From Billgrantia gudaonensis (lineage in GTDB: Bacteria; Pseudomonadota; Gammaproteobacteria; Pseudomonadales; Halomonadaceae), in contig NZ_FNES01000016.1 of NCBI RefSeq assembly GCF_900100195.1, positions 31,615 to 95,614 on the forward strand: 64,000 nt of DNA, in the 5' to 3' direction. The notes under the pieces were generated by a model, which had not been told where the DNA came from, did not search any database, and saw nothing but the letters and a program-made list of their open reading frames with translations. Position numbers and translations under genes: made by a program. This document shows, in pieces, positions 52,523 through 60,822 of the stretch (positions are counted from its first letter, which is position 1; each line of letters opens with the position of its first letter).

Positions 52523-53377
52523 ATGCCCCTTGCCTTACATCGCTCGCTATTGTTCGTGCCGGCATCACGTCCCGAGCGCATCGCCAAGGCCCTGGCCAGC
52601 GATGCCGATGGCGTCATCGTCGACCTGGAAGATGCCGTCGCCCCCGATGACAAGGAAAACGCCCGGCAATGGCTCGACGACTACCTCGTCAAGACGCCGG
52701 ACGCTCGTTTGATGGTTCGTGTCAACGCCGTTTCCAGCGACGCCTTCGACGCCGACCTGGCACTGTGCGCCAGGCATCCCGGCATCGTCGCCGTCATGCT
52801 GCCCAAGGCGGAAACCCTCGAGGCAGTGGCGCGGGTCAGCGACACCGGCAAGCCCGTGTACCCCTTGATCGAGACGGCCAGGGGGCTGCTCGCACTCCCC
52901 CGGCTGTGTCAGGCCCACGGCGTGGCCAGAGTGAGCTTCGGTGCGCTGGACATGGCCACCGAGCTCGACCTGATTGCCGGCACGCCAGGCGCCGAAAGCA
53001 TGCTCGACCAGTGCCGCTACCAGCTCGTCGTGGCCTCGAGCGCTGCCGGACTGGCGCCTCCGCTGGAAAGCGTGGTTCCCGAGATCGACGACCTGGCGAG
53101 GGTGGAGTCGGTGGCCCGGCGAGCTGCCGAGATGGGTTTCGCCGGCATGCTGTGCATTCACCCCCGGCAGCTATCCGCCATTCATCCCGCCTTCACACCC
53201 AATGCCGCCACCCTGGACTGGGCCGCACGCGTCGTCGCTCGGGCCGATGAGGGTGCCAGCGCCTTCCAGTTGGACGGCCGGATGGTCGATGCGCCGGTGA
53301 TCGCACGCGCCAGATCGCTCCTGGCGCGTGCCGAATCGCTACGCATGAATCCCCCGGTCGAAGGCGGCCAGCACTGA
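52523..53377 (+). CDS. HpcH/HpaI-type CoA-ester lyase, citramalyl-CoA lyase-like
   Basis: The 284-residue protein is of the CitE/malyl-CoA lyase family. It has RSLLFVPASRPERIAKALAS, VIVDLEDAVAPDDKENAR, LMVRVNA, and the metal-binding segment VSFGALDMATELDL. It would split (S)-citramalyl-CoA to acetyl-CoA and pyruvate, or malyl-CoA to acetyl-CoA and glyoxylate. I chose the ATG at 52523 (CCGGAG upstream); an ATG at 52487 overlapping the previous stop is an alternative. It is the last gene of the rightward operon and its 3' end overlaps the convergent E3 gene by 39 bases. Confidence 0.87.
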   Translation: MPLALHRSLLFVPASRPERIAKALASDADGVIVDLEDAVAPDDKENARQWLDDYLVKTPDARLMVRVNAVSSDAFDADLALCARHPGIVAVMLPKAETLEAVARVSDTGKPVYPLIETARGLLALPRLCQAHGVARVSFGALDMATELDLIAGTPGAESMLDQCRYQLVVASSAAGLAPPLESVVPEIDDLARVESVARRAAEMGFAGMLCIHPRQLSAIHPAFTPNAATLDWAARVVARADEGASAFQLDGRMVDAPVIARARSLLARAESLRMNPPVEGGQH

Positions 53378-54733
53378 CTCATGCAGGGCTTCCGACAGCG
53401 TGGGGTGGGGAAAGACCGTGCGCATGATCTCCAGCTCCGTCGTCTCCAGGGTTCGACCCAGCGCATAGGTGCCGATCAGCTCGGTCACGTCCGGCCCGAT
53501 CAGGTGAGCCCCCAGCAACTCGCCGCTGTGCGCATCCATGACCGTCTTGACGAAGCCCTGCGAATCGCCCAGGGCCAGGGCCTTGCCATTGCCCACGAAG
53601 GAAAAGCGGCCGACGCTGACCGCATGGCCGCGCTCCCGGGCTAGCGCTTCCGTCAACCCCATGCTGGCCACCTGGGGATGGCAGTAGGTGCAGCTGGGAA
53701 CGGCGTCGGGATCCAGCGCATGCGCATCGGCAAGCCCCGCAATGCGCTCGATGCAGGCCACCCCCTCATGGCTGGCCTTGTGGGCGAGCCAGGGCGGGCC
53801 GGCCACATCGCCGATGGCGTAGACCCCCGGCTCGCCGGTGGCCGACCAGCGATCCACCACGATGTGCCGTTTCTCCACCTGCACCGCGGTGTTCTCCAGC
53901 CCCAGGTCCTCGACGTTGCCGACGATGCCCGCCGCCACTATCACCTTCTCGCTGTGATGGTCGAACCGCACGCCCGCCGCGTCGACCGACATGCGCACCC
54001 CCGAGGCCGTGACCTCCGGCGCCTCGGCCCGCACACCGACGTGAACGTCGATGCCCTGTTCGGCGAGGCGTGCATGCAGATGAGCGGCGATCTCCTCGTC
54101 CTCCTGCGGCACGATCCGCTCCGCCGCTTCCAGCAGGGTGACCTCGACGCCCAATGCCGCATAGAAACTGGCGAACTCCACGCCGATCGCCCCGGCACCG
54201 ATGACGGTCAACGAAGCGGGCAGGGCCTGGGGCGTCATCGCCTCGCGGGCCGTCCAGATGCGTTCGCCATCCGGCGTGAAGCCTGGCAGTTCGCGCGGGC
54301 GGGCACCGGTCGCCAGCACGATGTGGTCCGCGCTCACCTGCTGCGTACCGTCACCGCCCTCGATGCGTACCCGACCCTCGCCCTGCAGGCTCGCCTGGCC
54401 CGTCAGCACCTGCACGCCATGCTTCTTGAGCAAGCCGCGCACGCCACGGTTCAACCGCCCCGCCACCTCGCGGGAATGGGCGACGGCCGCCCGGATGTCG
54501 AACCGCACCGTGCCATCCATCACCACACCGAAGGCGCCGCTCGACTGCGCCTGCCGAAACAGCTCGGCCGAACGCAGCAGCGTCTTGGTGGGAATGCACC
54601 CCCAGTTGAGGCACACGCCGCCGAGCTCGGCGCGTTCGACGATGGCCGTGGCGAAGCCCAGTTGGGCCGCACGAATCGCCGCCACGTAGCCACCCGGCCC
54701 GGCGCCGACGACGAGAACTTGAAACTGCGCCAT
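53339..54733 (-). CDS. lpd: Dihydrolipoyl dehydrogenase (E3)
   Basis: The 464-residue flavoprotein has the FAD fingerprint VVGAGPGGYVAAI, the redox-active pair Cys-41/Cys-46 (GGVCLNWGCIPTKTLL), an NAD-binding motif (TVIGAGAIGVEFASFYAALG) and the C-terminal dimer-interface histidine His-443 (FPHPTLSEALHE). It reoxidises the lipoyl group of E2 in the 2-oxoacid dehydrogenase complex. AGGAG precedes the ATG, nine bases after the E2 stop. Its 3' end overlaps the CoA lyase gene (39 bases, tail to tail). Confidence 0.94.
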   Translation of the reverse strand: MAQFQVLVVGAGPGGYVAAIRAAQLGFATAIVERAELGGVCLNWGCIPTKTLLRSAELFRQAQSSGAFGVVMDGTVRFDIRAAVAHSREVAGRLNRGVRGLLKKHGVQVLTGQASLQGEGRVRIEGGDGTQQVSADHIVLATGARPRELPGFTPDGERIWTAREAMTPQALPASLTVIGAGAIGVEFASFYAALGVEVTLLEAAERIVPQEDEEIAAHLHARLAEQGIDVHVGVRAEAPEVTASGVRMSVDAAGVRFDHHSEKVIVAAGIVGNVEDLGLENTAVQVEKRHIVVDRWSATGEPGVYAIGDVAGPPWLAHKASHEGVACIERIAGLADAHALDPDAVPSCTYCHPQVASMGLTEALARERGHAVSVGRFSFVGNGKALALGDSQGFVKTVMDAHSGELLGAHLIGPDVTELIGTYALGRTLETTELEIMRTVFPHPTLSEALHESVLAAFDRGIHA

Positions 54734-54742
54734 TGCGGTCTC

Positions 54743-56023
54743 CTATACCAGCAGTTCGAGCGGATCTTCGAGCAGCACCTTGAGCTCGGCGAGAAACCGC
54801 GCGCCGACGGCGCCATCCACCACGCGGTGGTCGGCCGAGAGCGTCAACGTCATCAAGCTGCCCACGGCCAGTTGGTCATCGCGCACCACCGGCCGCTTCT
54901 CGACCGCCCCTACGGCGAGGATGGCCGCCTGGGGCGGATTGACGATGGCGGCGAACTCGCGAACGCCGTACATGCCCAGGTTGGATATCGTGAACCCGCC
55001 CCCCTGGTAGTCCGCGGGCGCCAGCCGGCCGTCGCGGGCCCGGTGAGCCAGCTCGCGAATCTCGCCGGAAAGCGTCGCCAGTCCCTTGCGGTCCGCCTCG
55101 CGGACGACCGGCGTCACCAGCCCTCCCGACGTCGCCACCGCCACGCAGATGTCGACGTCCCGGTACTGCCGGATCGCCTCGTCGCTCCAGCTGGCATTGA
55201 CCTCCGGCACACGGCGCAGCGCCCTGGCCGCGGCGAAGGCCACGAAATCGTTGACCGACAGCCGATACCTCGGCTCGGCCCGCTCGCCCTTGGCATTGAG
55301 CCGCTCGCGCAGCGCGAGGAGTTCGTCCAGCAGACAGTCGATCGTCAGGTAGAAGTGCGGCACCTGCTGCTTCGATTCGCTCAGTCGCCGGGCGATGGTC
55401 TTGCGCATGCCGCTGTGCGGGATCGTCTCGACCCGCTCGCTCGATGCCGCAACCGTTTCCTCGGCGGGAGCGGCGACGGCCGCCGGGGCGGAATCCCGGG
55501 CTCGCTCCACGTCGAGCCGGACGATCCGCCCATGGGGTCCGCTGCCCGCCAGCCCCTCCAGCGCGATGCCCCGCTCCGCCGCCAGGCGTCGAGCCAGCGG
55601 ACTGGCAAAGACGCGGCCTTCCGCTCCCTCGGCCGCCCGGGGCGAACGCGGCACCGGCGCAGTGTCGGCGCGGTCGGATCGGGGGGTATCGGCGGGCGCA
55701 CCATCCGGTGCGCCGGCCGGCGACGGCTCGGCCGCTGCCGGCGGCTCGGCCGGGTAGTTCGCCAGTGCCGACGCCTCCTCGCCCGGTTCCATCAACACGC
55801 CGATGACGGTGCCCACCGGCACTCCATCGGTGTCGCCGGGCACCAGCACCCGGCCCAGCACGCCGCTCGCCTCGGCCTCCACTTCCATCACCGCCTTGTC
55901 GGTTTCCAGCTCCGCCAGGGTCTCGCCCTTGGCGACCGACTCCCCCTCGGATTTGACCCAGCGCACCAGGGTCGCCTCTTCCATGCCGGCGGCGACCGAC
56001 GGCAGCTTGATCTCGATTGCCAT
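54743..56023 (-). CDS. Dihydrolipoyl acyltransferase (E2)
   Basis: The 426-residue protein has one lipoyl domain (residues 1-75, lipoyl Lys-43 in ETDKAVM), an Ala/Pro-rich linker, an E3/E1-binding domain (VFASPLARRLAAERG, near 137-170) and a catalytic CoA-acyltransferase domain with His-399/Asp-403 (SADHRVVDG). It would transfer the acyl group from E1 to CoA. One lipoyl domain and a fused E1 partner resemble acetoin-type or branched-chain complexes more than the housekeeping pyruvate dehydrogenase. It lies 119 bases after the E1 gene. Confidence 0.93.
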   Translation of the reverse strand: MAIEIKLPSVAAGMEEATLVRWVKSEGESVAKGETLAELETDKAVMEVEAEASGVLGRVLVPGDTDGVPVGTVIGVLMEPGEEASALANYPAEPPAAAEPSPAGAPDGAPADTPRSDRADTAPVPRSPRAAEGAEGRVFASPLARRLAAERGIALEGLAGSGPHGRIVRLDVERARDSAPAAVAAPAEETVAASSERVETIPHSGMRKTIARRLSESKQQVPHFYLTIDCLLDELLALRERLNAKGERAEPRYRLSVNDFVAFAAARALRRVPEVNASWSDEAIRQYRDVDICVAVATSGGLVTPVVREADRKGLATLSGEIRELAHRARDGRLAPADYQGGGFTISNLGMYGVREFAAIVNPPQAAILAVGAVEKRPVVRDDQLAVGSLMTLTLSADHRVVDGAVGARFLAELKVLLEDPLELLV

Positions 56024-56142
56024 GTTCAGGCCTCCTGCACGATGCCGGGCCAGCCGGCCCAGCGATCACGATTGTCAACGAGCGCCGGGGCATCGCCCCT
56101 CACCGTCTGGGGAGCTCGTGGTTGCATTGCGTGGTTTCCGGT

Positions 56143-58326
56143 TCAGTCCAGCGGACGGCCCTGCGCCGCCATCACCTGCCGCATGCCGGCCTCGATCTCC
56201 TCGGGGCCCGCACAGGCGGCGCGCTCCAGCACCTGGGAGATGCTCGGCGAGGCTTCGCCGCCGTGCACGCGCTGCACCGGCTGGTCGAGCCAGTCCAGGA
56301 AGCGGCGCTGAACCTCGTCGCCCAGCAGCACGCCATACGCCGTACCCAACGAGCCCTGCTCCACCACCAGCACGTTGTTGGTGCGACGGATGCTGTCGCC
56401 GATGGTCTCCCAGTCGAGGCCGGCGCGATCCAGGCTGCGCAGGTCGATGACCTCGGCATCCACGCCCAGCCGCTCCGCCGCCTCGATGCAGGGCGCCACC
56501 ATGGAGAGGTAGGTCAGTACGGTCACGTCCCTGCCCGGCCTCACCACCTTGGCCTTGCCCAGGGGAATGCAGTAGTCCAGATCGTCCACCGGACTCGGGA
56601 ATTTGGCGTTGTAGAGGTCGGTATGCTCGATGACCAGCACCGGGTCCTCGCACTGCAGGGCGCTATTCATCAGGCCCACGTAGTCGTACGGCGTGCTGGG
56701 CGCGACGATCCGCCAGCCCGGCGACGTGGCGAAGATGCCGGCGGGGTCCATCGAGTGCTGGGAGCCGTAGCCGGTCCCCATGGCCACCTTGGTGCGCAGC
56801 ACCAGCGGCATGGCGCTGTCGCCGCCGAACATGTGCCGCGCCTTGGCGATCTGGTTGAAGACTTGATCGGCGGCCACCCACATGAAGTCCGGATACATGA
56901 ACTCCACCACCGGGCGATAGCGGCCATCCATGGCGATGCCGCCCCCCAGGCCGACGAAGGCGTTCTCGCTGATCGGCGTGCCCAGGCAACGCCCCGGAAA
57001 CGCCTGGGCCAGGCCGCGGGTCGCCCCGTTGGTGCCGCCCTTCAGGCGGTGCACGTCCTCGCCCATCACCACGATGCGTTCGTCGCTTTCCATGCGTCGA
57101 TGCATCACCTCCGCCACGCTGTCGACGAACTTGCGCGGCTCCAGCGTGCCGCCATAGGCCTCCTGCTCCACGTAACGGGCCGACGCCAGCTCGGAGAGGT
57201 CGCCGCGCACGTGAGCGTCGCGGAAATCGGGCGAGGGCCACAGATCGGCACGCACCGCGGGTTTCTTGCCGCCGGTATCCAGCAGCTCGGCCGCGGCGCG
57301 CTCCATGGCGCTCCGGGCCCGCTCGCGCAGGCCGGCCACGCCGGCCTCGTCGATCAGCCGCCGCTCGACCATCGCCTTGGCCACCCGGTCGAGAGGATCT
57401 CGTTCGCGCCATTCGGCCTCCTCCTCCTTGGTGCGATAGCCGAAGGCGCTGCCGGGCAGCGGGCCGTTCTGGTGGAAGAAACGGTAGACGTCGGCTTCGA
57501 TGAGGGTCGGCCCGCCGCCCTCGCGCATGATGGCCAGCGCCTCCTGCATCGCCAGGTGCACTGCCAGCGGATCCATGCCATCCACCTTCCAGGCGGGAAT
57601 CCCGAAAGCCTGGCCCCGCGACGAAAGGCGCGCCTCGGCAGTCACCTCGCCGACCTCCGTGGAGACGGCATAGCGGTTGTTCTCGATGAAGAAGCACAGC
57701 GGCAGCTTCCAGGCCGCGGCCAGGTTCATGGTTTCCAGCACCGAGCCGATGTTCACCGCGCCGTCGCCGAAATAGGTCACCGCCACGTCGCCCGTGCCCG
57801 CACGGCGATGCGCCCAGGCGGCACCCGCCGCCATCGGCACGCCACCGCCGACGATGGCATTGGTGCCCAGCACCCCGGCATCCGCCCAGCGCAGGTGCAT
57901 GGAGCCGCCACGCCCACGGCAGAACCCTTGGGAAAGCCCCATGATTTCCGCCAGTGTGCGCTGCAGCAGCGCCTGGGTGGAATCGCTCACCGGCTGCGCC
58001 GGATCCAGGCCTTGCGGCGCCACGAAATGCAGACTCTTGGCCAGGAACTGATGGTGGGCACGATGCGAACCGTTGATCTGATCCGAGCTGCGCAGCGCCA
58101 GCGCCGAACCGACCGCACCGCCCTCCTGACCGATACTCGAGTGGGCCGGGCCGTGAACCAGGCCCTGCCCCGCCAGCTCCAGCACCTTCTCTTCGAACGC
58201 CCGAATCAGGTGCAGGCTCACCAGCGTGGTCGCCAACAGCGAGGCATCCGCACGTTGCCAATCGCGCTCGGTGGTCGCGAGCTCGCGCCAGGGTGCCTGA
58301 ACCGTCAGCTTGCGGGAACGGGGCAT
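56143..58326 (-). CDS. Fused alpha-beta E1 of a 2-oxoacid dehydrogenase-type complex
   Basis: The 727-residue protein fuses the E1 alpha and beta chains. The alpha part has GRGGSMHL, AHSSIGQEGGA and the ThDP motif GDGAVNIGSVLETMNLAAAW ending with NNRYAVSTE; the beta part (about 370 on) has MGEDVHRLKGGTNGATRGLAQ, GTPISENAFVGLGGGIAMDGRYRPVVEFMYPDFM and HSMDPAGIFATSPGWRIVAPST. The ATG at 58326 has GAGAGGAG upstream. Together with E2 and E3 it forms a complete complex. The substrate may be acetoin, a branched oxoacid or a related hydroxyketone; the two flanking short-chain dehydrogenases suggest a diol or hydroxyketone. The exact substrate is unknown. Confidence 0.92.
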   Translation of the reverse strand: MPRSRKLTVQAPWRELATTERDWQRADASLLATTLVSLHLIRAFEEKVLELAGQGLVHGPAHSSIGQEGGAVGSALALRSSDQINGSHRAHHQFLAKSLHFVAPQGLDPAQPVSDSTQALLQRTLAEIMGLSQGFCRGRGGSMHLRWADAGVLGTNAIVGGGVPMAAGAAWAHRRAGTGDVAVTYFGDGAVNIGSVLETMNLAAAWKLPLCFFIENNRYAVSTEVGEVTAEARLSSRGQAFGIPAWKVDGMDPLAVHLAMQEALAIMREGGGPTLIEADVYRFFHQNGPLPGSAFGYRTKEEEAEWRERDPLDRVAKAMVERRLIDEAGVAGLRERARSAMERAAAELLDTGGKKPAVRADLWPSPDFRDAHVRGDLSELASARYVEQEAYGGTLEPRKFVDSVAEVMHRRMESDERIVVMGEDVHRLKGGTNGATRGLAQAFPGRCLGTPISENAFVGLGGGIAMDGRYRPVVEFMYPDFMWVAADQVFNQIAKARHMFGGDSAMPLVLRTKVAMGTGYGSQHSMDPAGIFATSPGWRIVAPSTPYDYVGLMNSALQCEDPVLVIEHTDLYNAKFPSPVDDLDYCIPLGKAKVVRPGRDVTVLTYLSMVAPCIEAAERLGVDAEVIDLRSLDRAGLDWETIGDSIRRTNNVLVVEQGSLGTAYGVLLGDEVQRRFLDWLDQPVQRVHGGEASPSISQVLERAACAGPEEIEAGMRQVMAAQGRPLD

Positions 58327-58351
58327 ATCAATCTCCTCTCGATAAGGTGCG

Positions 58352-59152
58352 TTACAGGTAGCCATTGGCGGTCCAACCGCCATCCAGTCCGACGATCTGC
58401 CCCGTCATGAAGCGCGTCTCGGGAGACGCCAGAAAGAACGCCAGGTCCGCGACTTCCTCGACGGTGCCGAACCGTTTCTGGGGAGTCCGCCCCAGCAGCG
58501 CCTCGGCATCCACGCGTCCATCGGCGATGAGCTCCTCGAGCAGCGCCGTGCGAATGTAGCCCGGCGCGATGGCATTGACGCGGATGTTGAGCTCCGCCCA
58601 CTCCACCGCCAGCGACTTGGTCATCATCGCCACGCCGCTCTTGGTCGCGCAGTACCCCAGCCGGTTGGGGGCGGCAACGACGCCGTACATGGAACACAGG
58701 TTGAGAATCACGCTCTCGGTGTCGCCGGCCGATACCCGCCGGGCGAACTCGCGCGCGCACAGGAAGACTCCAGTCAGGTTGACGTCCAGGGTGCGCCGCC
58801 ACTCGTCGAGCTCCAGCTCCAGCGTCGGCCGATTGCAGGAGATGCCGGCGTTGTTGACCAACACCGCCAACTGCGCGTAGCGCTCGACGGCCAGCTGCAT
58901 GGCCTGGGCCACGTCCTCCTCGGAGGTCACCGAGCCCACGAACGTGGAGGCCACGCCACCGTGCGAGCGGATATCCCCGGCGCAGCTCACGGCGGCCGCT
59001 TCGTCGCGGTCGAAGATCAGCACCGGATGGCCCGCCTCGGCAAAGCGTCTGGCGATCGTCGCCCCGATCCCCTTGCCGCCGCCGGTCACCACCACGGCAC
59101 CTCTCATGGCGGGATGCTGCTCACTTCCGCTACTGCCTCGTGACGTCGTCAT
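58352..59152 (-). CDS. Short-chain dehydrogenase/reductase (leftward)
   Basis: The 266-residue protein has a classical SDR fold with the cofactor motif TGGGKGIG, NNAGIS, and a catalytic set Ser-Tyr-Lys (SMYGVVAAPNRLGYCATKSG), with the ending QIVGLDGGWTANGYL. It probably oxidises an alcohol with NAD(P). It is the first gene of the leftward operon before E1, so it could make the 2-oxo substrate. The start is uncertain between 59152 and an ATG at 59107 (MRGAVVVTG), which would give a usual SDR N-terminus. I kept the longer form. Confidence 0.88.
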   Translation of the reverse strand: MTTSRGSSGSEQHPAMRGAVVVTGGGKGIGATIARRFAEAGHPVLIFDRDEAAAVSCAGDIRSHGGVASTFVGSVTSEEDVAQAMQLAVERYAQLAVLVNNAGISCNRPTLELELDEWRRTLDVNLTGVFLCAREFARRVSAGDTESVILNLCSMYGVVAAPNRLGYCATKSGVAMMTKSLAVEWAELNIRVNAIAPGYIRTALLEELIADGRVDAEALLGRTPQKRFGTVEEVADLAFFLASPETRFMTGQIVGLDGGWTANGYL

Positions 59153-59223
59153 TGCCTGAAAGCCTGCCCTGCCTTTTCATAGATCGTTGTTTTTCATAGA
59201 CAAAATATGGGAACCAAAAAGTT

Positions 59224-59275
59224 GTCATATGACCTTACGTTCGGCTAAGATGAAACTTGTCATACGACATGACAA
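59224..59275. promoter_or_regulatory. Palindromic operator pair between divergent SDR genes
   Basis: Two inverted repeats share the same half-sites: GTCAT-ATGAC (59224-59233) and TTGTCAT-ACGAC-ATGACAA (59257-59275). They lie in the 156-base gap between the divergent SDR genes. A GntR/FCD regulator follows the rightward SDR. The TTGTCAT/ATGACAA half-sites are of the GntR/FadR kind, so this is the likely operator for both transcripts. Confidence 0.75.
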
Positions 59276-59308
59276 CGCAACTTTAGTCGAATACAAAGAG
59301 AACACGTC

Positions 59309-60043
59309 ATGCCACAACAACGCCAACGAGTCGCCGTCATCACCGGTGCCGCCGGGGAGATTTCCCAGCAAATCGCCCTGTTTTTCAGCAAGCGAAACAT
59401 CAAGTTAGTACTGACCGACATCGACGAGGCGAGCCTCGAGCGCTTCGCCGCCACGCTGGGCGGCGAGCCCGACTGCCTGGCCATTCGTCACGATGTCGCT
59501 AAGATGGAGGACGCCGAGCGCGTTGCCGAGGCATGTCGAGAGGCTTTCGGACAGGTGGATTACATCGTCACCGGCGCCGGTCTCTACCAGCACCTGTCGC
59601 TGGCCGAGATCGGCGAAGCGGATTGGAGAAAGAGCATGGCCATCAACCTGGACGGTGTCTTCTTTACCATCCAGGCCTTGCGGCCGCTCTTGAGCGAGGA
59701 CAGTTCGATCGTCAACATCGCCTCGCTGGCCGGCCAGCGAGGCAGCCTGAACCATACGCCCTATGCGGCGGCGAAAGGCGGCGTGCTGACGCTCACCCGG
59801 TCGCTGGCCCAGGAGCTCGCGCCGCGCACTCGCGTCAATGCCATATCGCCGGGACTCATCGATACGCGGATGATGGAGTCGCTGGATTCGGCCAAACGCC
59901 AGGCCATGATCGGCACCACCCCCTTGCAGCGCCTGGGCCGGCCCGATGAAATCGCCAGCGTCGTCGACTTCCTGTGCAGCGATGCGGCCAGCTTCATGAC
60001 CGGAGAAAGCCTCCAGGTCAATGGCGGGCTCTATATCAACTGA
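59309..60043 (+). CDS. Short-chain dehydrogenase/reductase (rightward) with altered Gly motif
   Basis: The 244-residue protein is FabG-like, with VITGAAGEISQQIA as the cofactor segment, NIASLAGQRGSLNHTPYAAAKGG as the catalytic Ser-Tyr-Lys region, and GLIDTRMM and SFMTGESLQVNGGLYIN at the C-terminus. The third glycine of the usual TGxxxGxG motif is serine (GEIS), which may change cofactor affinity but does not by itself abolish binding. It is divergent from the E1 operon and upstream of a GntR regulator by 48 bases. Substrate unknown. Confidence 0.87.
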   Translation: MPQQRQRVAVITGAAGEISQQIALFFSKRNIKLVLTDIDEASLERFAATLGGEPDCLAIRHDVAKMEDAERVAEACREAFGQVDYIVTGAGLYQHLSLAEIGEADWRKSMAINLDGVFFTIQALRPLLSEDSSIVNIASLAGQRGSLNHTPYAAAKGGVLTLTRSLAQELAPRTRVNAISPGLIDTRMMESLDSAKRQAMIGTTPLQRLGRPDEIASVVDFLCSDAASFMTGESLQVNGGLYIN

Positions 60044-60090
60044 CACACGAAGGCGCGCCTTTCGGCCGAAGAGCGCCGCCTTCTTTCGCA

Positions 60091-60822
60091 ATGGACGCCA
60101 TGATGAACACAGCACCTTCAAGCACCATCGCACGCGGCCACTCCCTGCCGGACGAAGTGGCCAAGCGCATCAGAACGTCCATCGAAAGCGGCAGCATCGA
60201 GCCGGGCAAGCGCCTGCCCACCCAGCAGGAGCTCGCCGAAGCCTATGGCGTCAGCCGCCCGGTGATTCGAGAGGCCGTCTCCATCCTGAAGTCGGACGGC
60301 CTGGTGATCTCGCAGCAGGGGCGCGGGCACTTCGTCAACCCGCAAGGCGCCTCGGTCTTCCGTCTCGAGCCCAGCTTCGAAGACAAGGAAGACCTTGCCG
60401 ACCTGTTTCAATTCCTCATGGCCGTGGAAGTGGCGGCCACCGAGCAGGCCGCCACCCACCGCTCACCCAGCGACCTCGACGCCATCCGCCAGCATCTCGA
60501 CGGGCTGGAAACCGCCATTCGGGAAAACCGCAACGGGGTCGACGAAGACATGAAGTTCCATCGCGCCATTCTCCAGGCCACCCACAACGCCTACTTCATC
60601 AGCTTCGGCGAATTCCTGGAGTCGCGCGTCCGCAACCTGATCCGCACCGCTCGCGAAAACACCGCGCGCAGCCAGGACATGGTCAAGCGCGTGCAGCATG
60701 AGCACGAGGCGATCTTCAAGGCCATTGCCGCCCAGGACGCCGAAGGCGCCCGGGCCGCCGCCGCTCATCACCTCGACAACGCCGCCCAGCGGCTGCGCAT
60801 CTACCTGACGCCCGCCGATTGA
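60091..60822 (+). CDS. GntR-family (FCD) regulator of the 2-oxoacid dehydrogenase locus
   Basis: The 243-residue protein has a GntR winged helix (DEVAKRIRTSIESGSIEPGKRL, with YGVSRPVIREAVSILKSDGLV) and an FCD-type ligand domain (MKFHRAILQATHNAYFISFGEF, RVQHEHEAIFKAIAAQDAE, AAAHHLDNAAQRL). Several ATGs cluster at the start (60091, 60100, 60103). Probable operators lie upstream of the preceding SDR gene. Its 3' end overlaps the convergent YdiJ-like gene by 22 bases. The inducer is probably the substrate of the dehydrogenases. Confidence 0.9.
   Translation: MDAMMNTAPSSTIARGHSLPDEVAKRIRTSIESGSIEPGKRLPTQQELAEAYGVSRPVIREAVSILKSDGLVISQQGRGHFVNPQGASVFRLEPSFEDKEDLADLFQFLMAVEVAATEQAATHRSPSDLDAIRQHLDGLETAIRENRNGVDEDMKFHRAILQATHNAYFISFGEFLESRVRNLIRTARENTARSQDMVKRVQHEHEAIFKAIAAQDAEGARAAAAHHLDNAAQRLRIYLTPAD

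Noticed and set aside
53678..56311. Long plus-strand open frame opposite E3 and E2
   Set aside because: Antisense shadow; the minus strand has complete cofactor and catalytic motifs, the plus strand has none.
59309..60043. Pseudogene because of the altered glycine motif
   Set aside because: The reading frame is intact and the catalytic residues are present.
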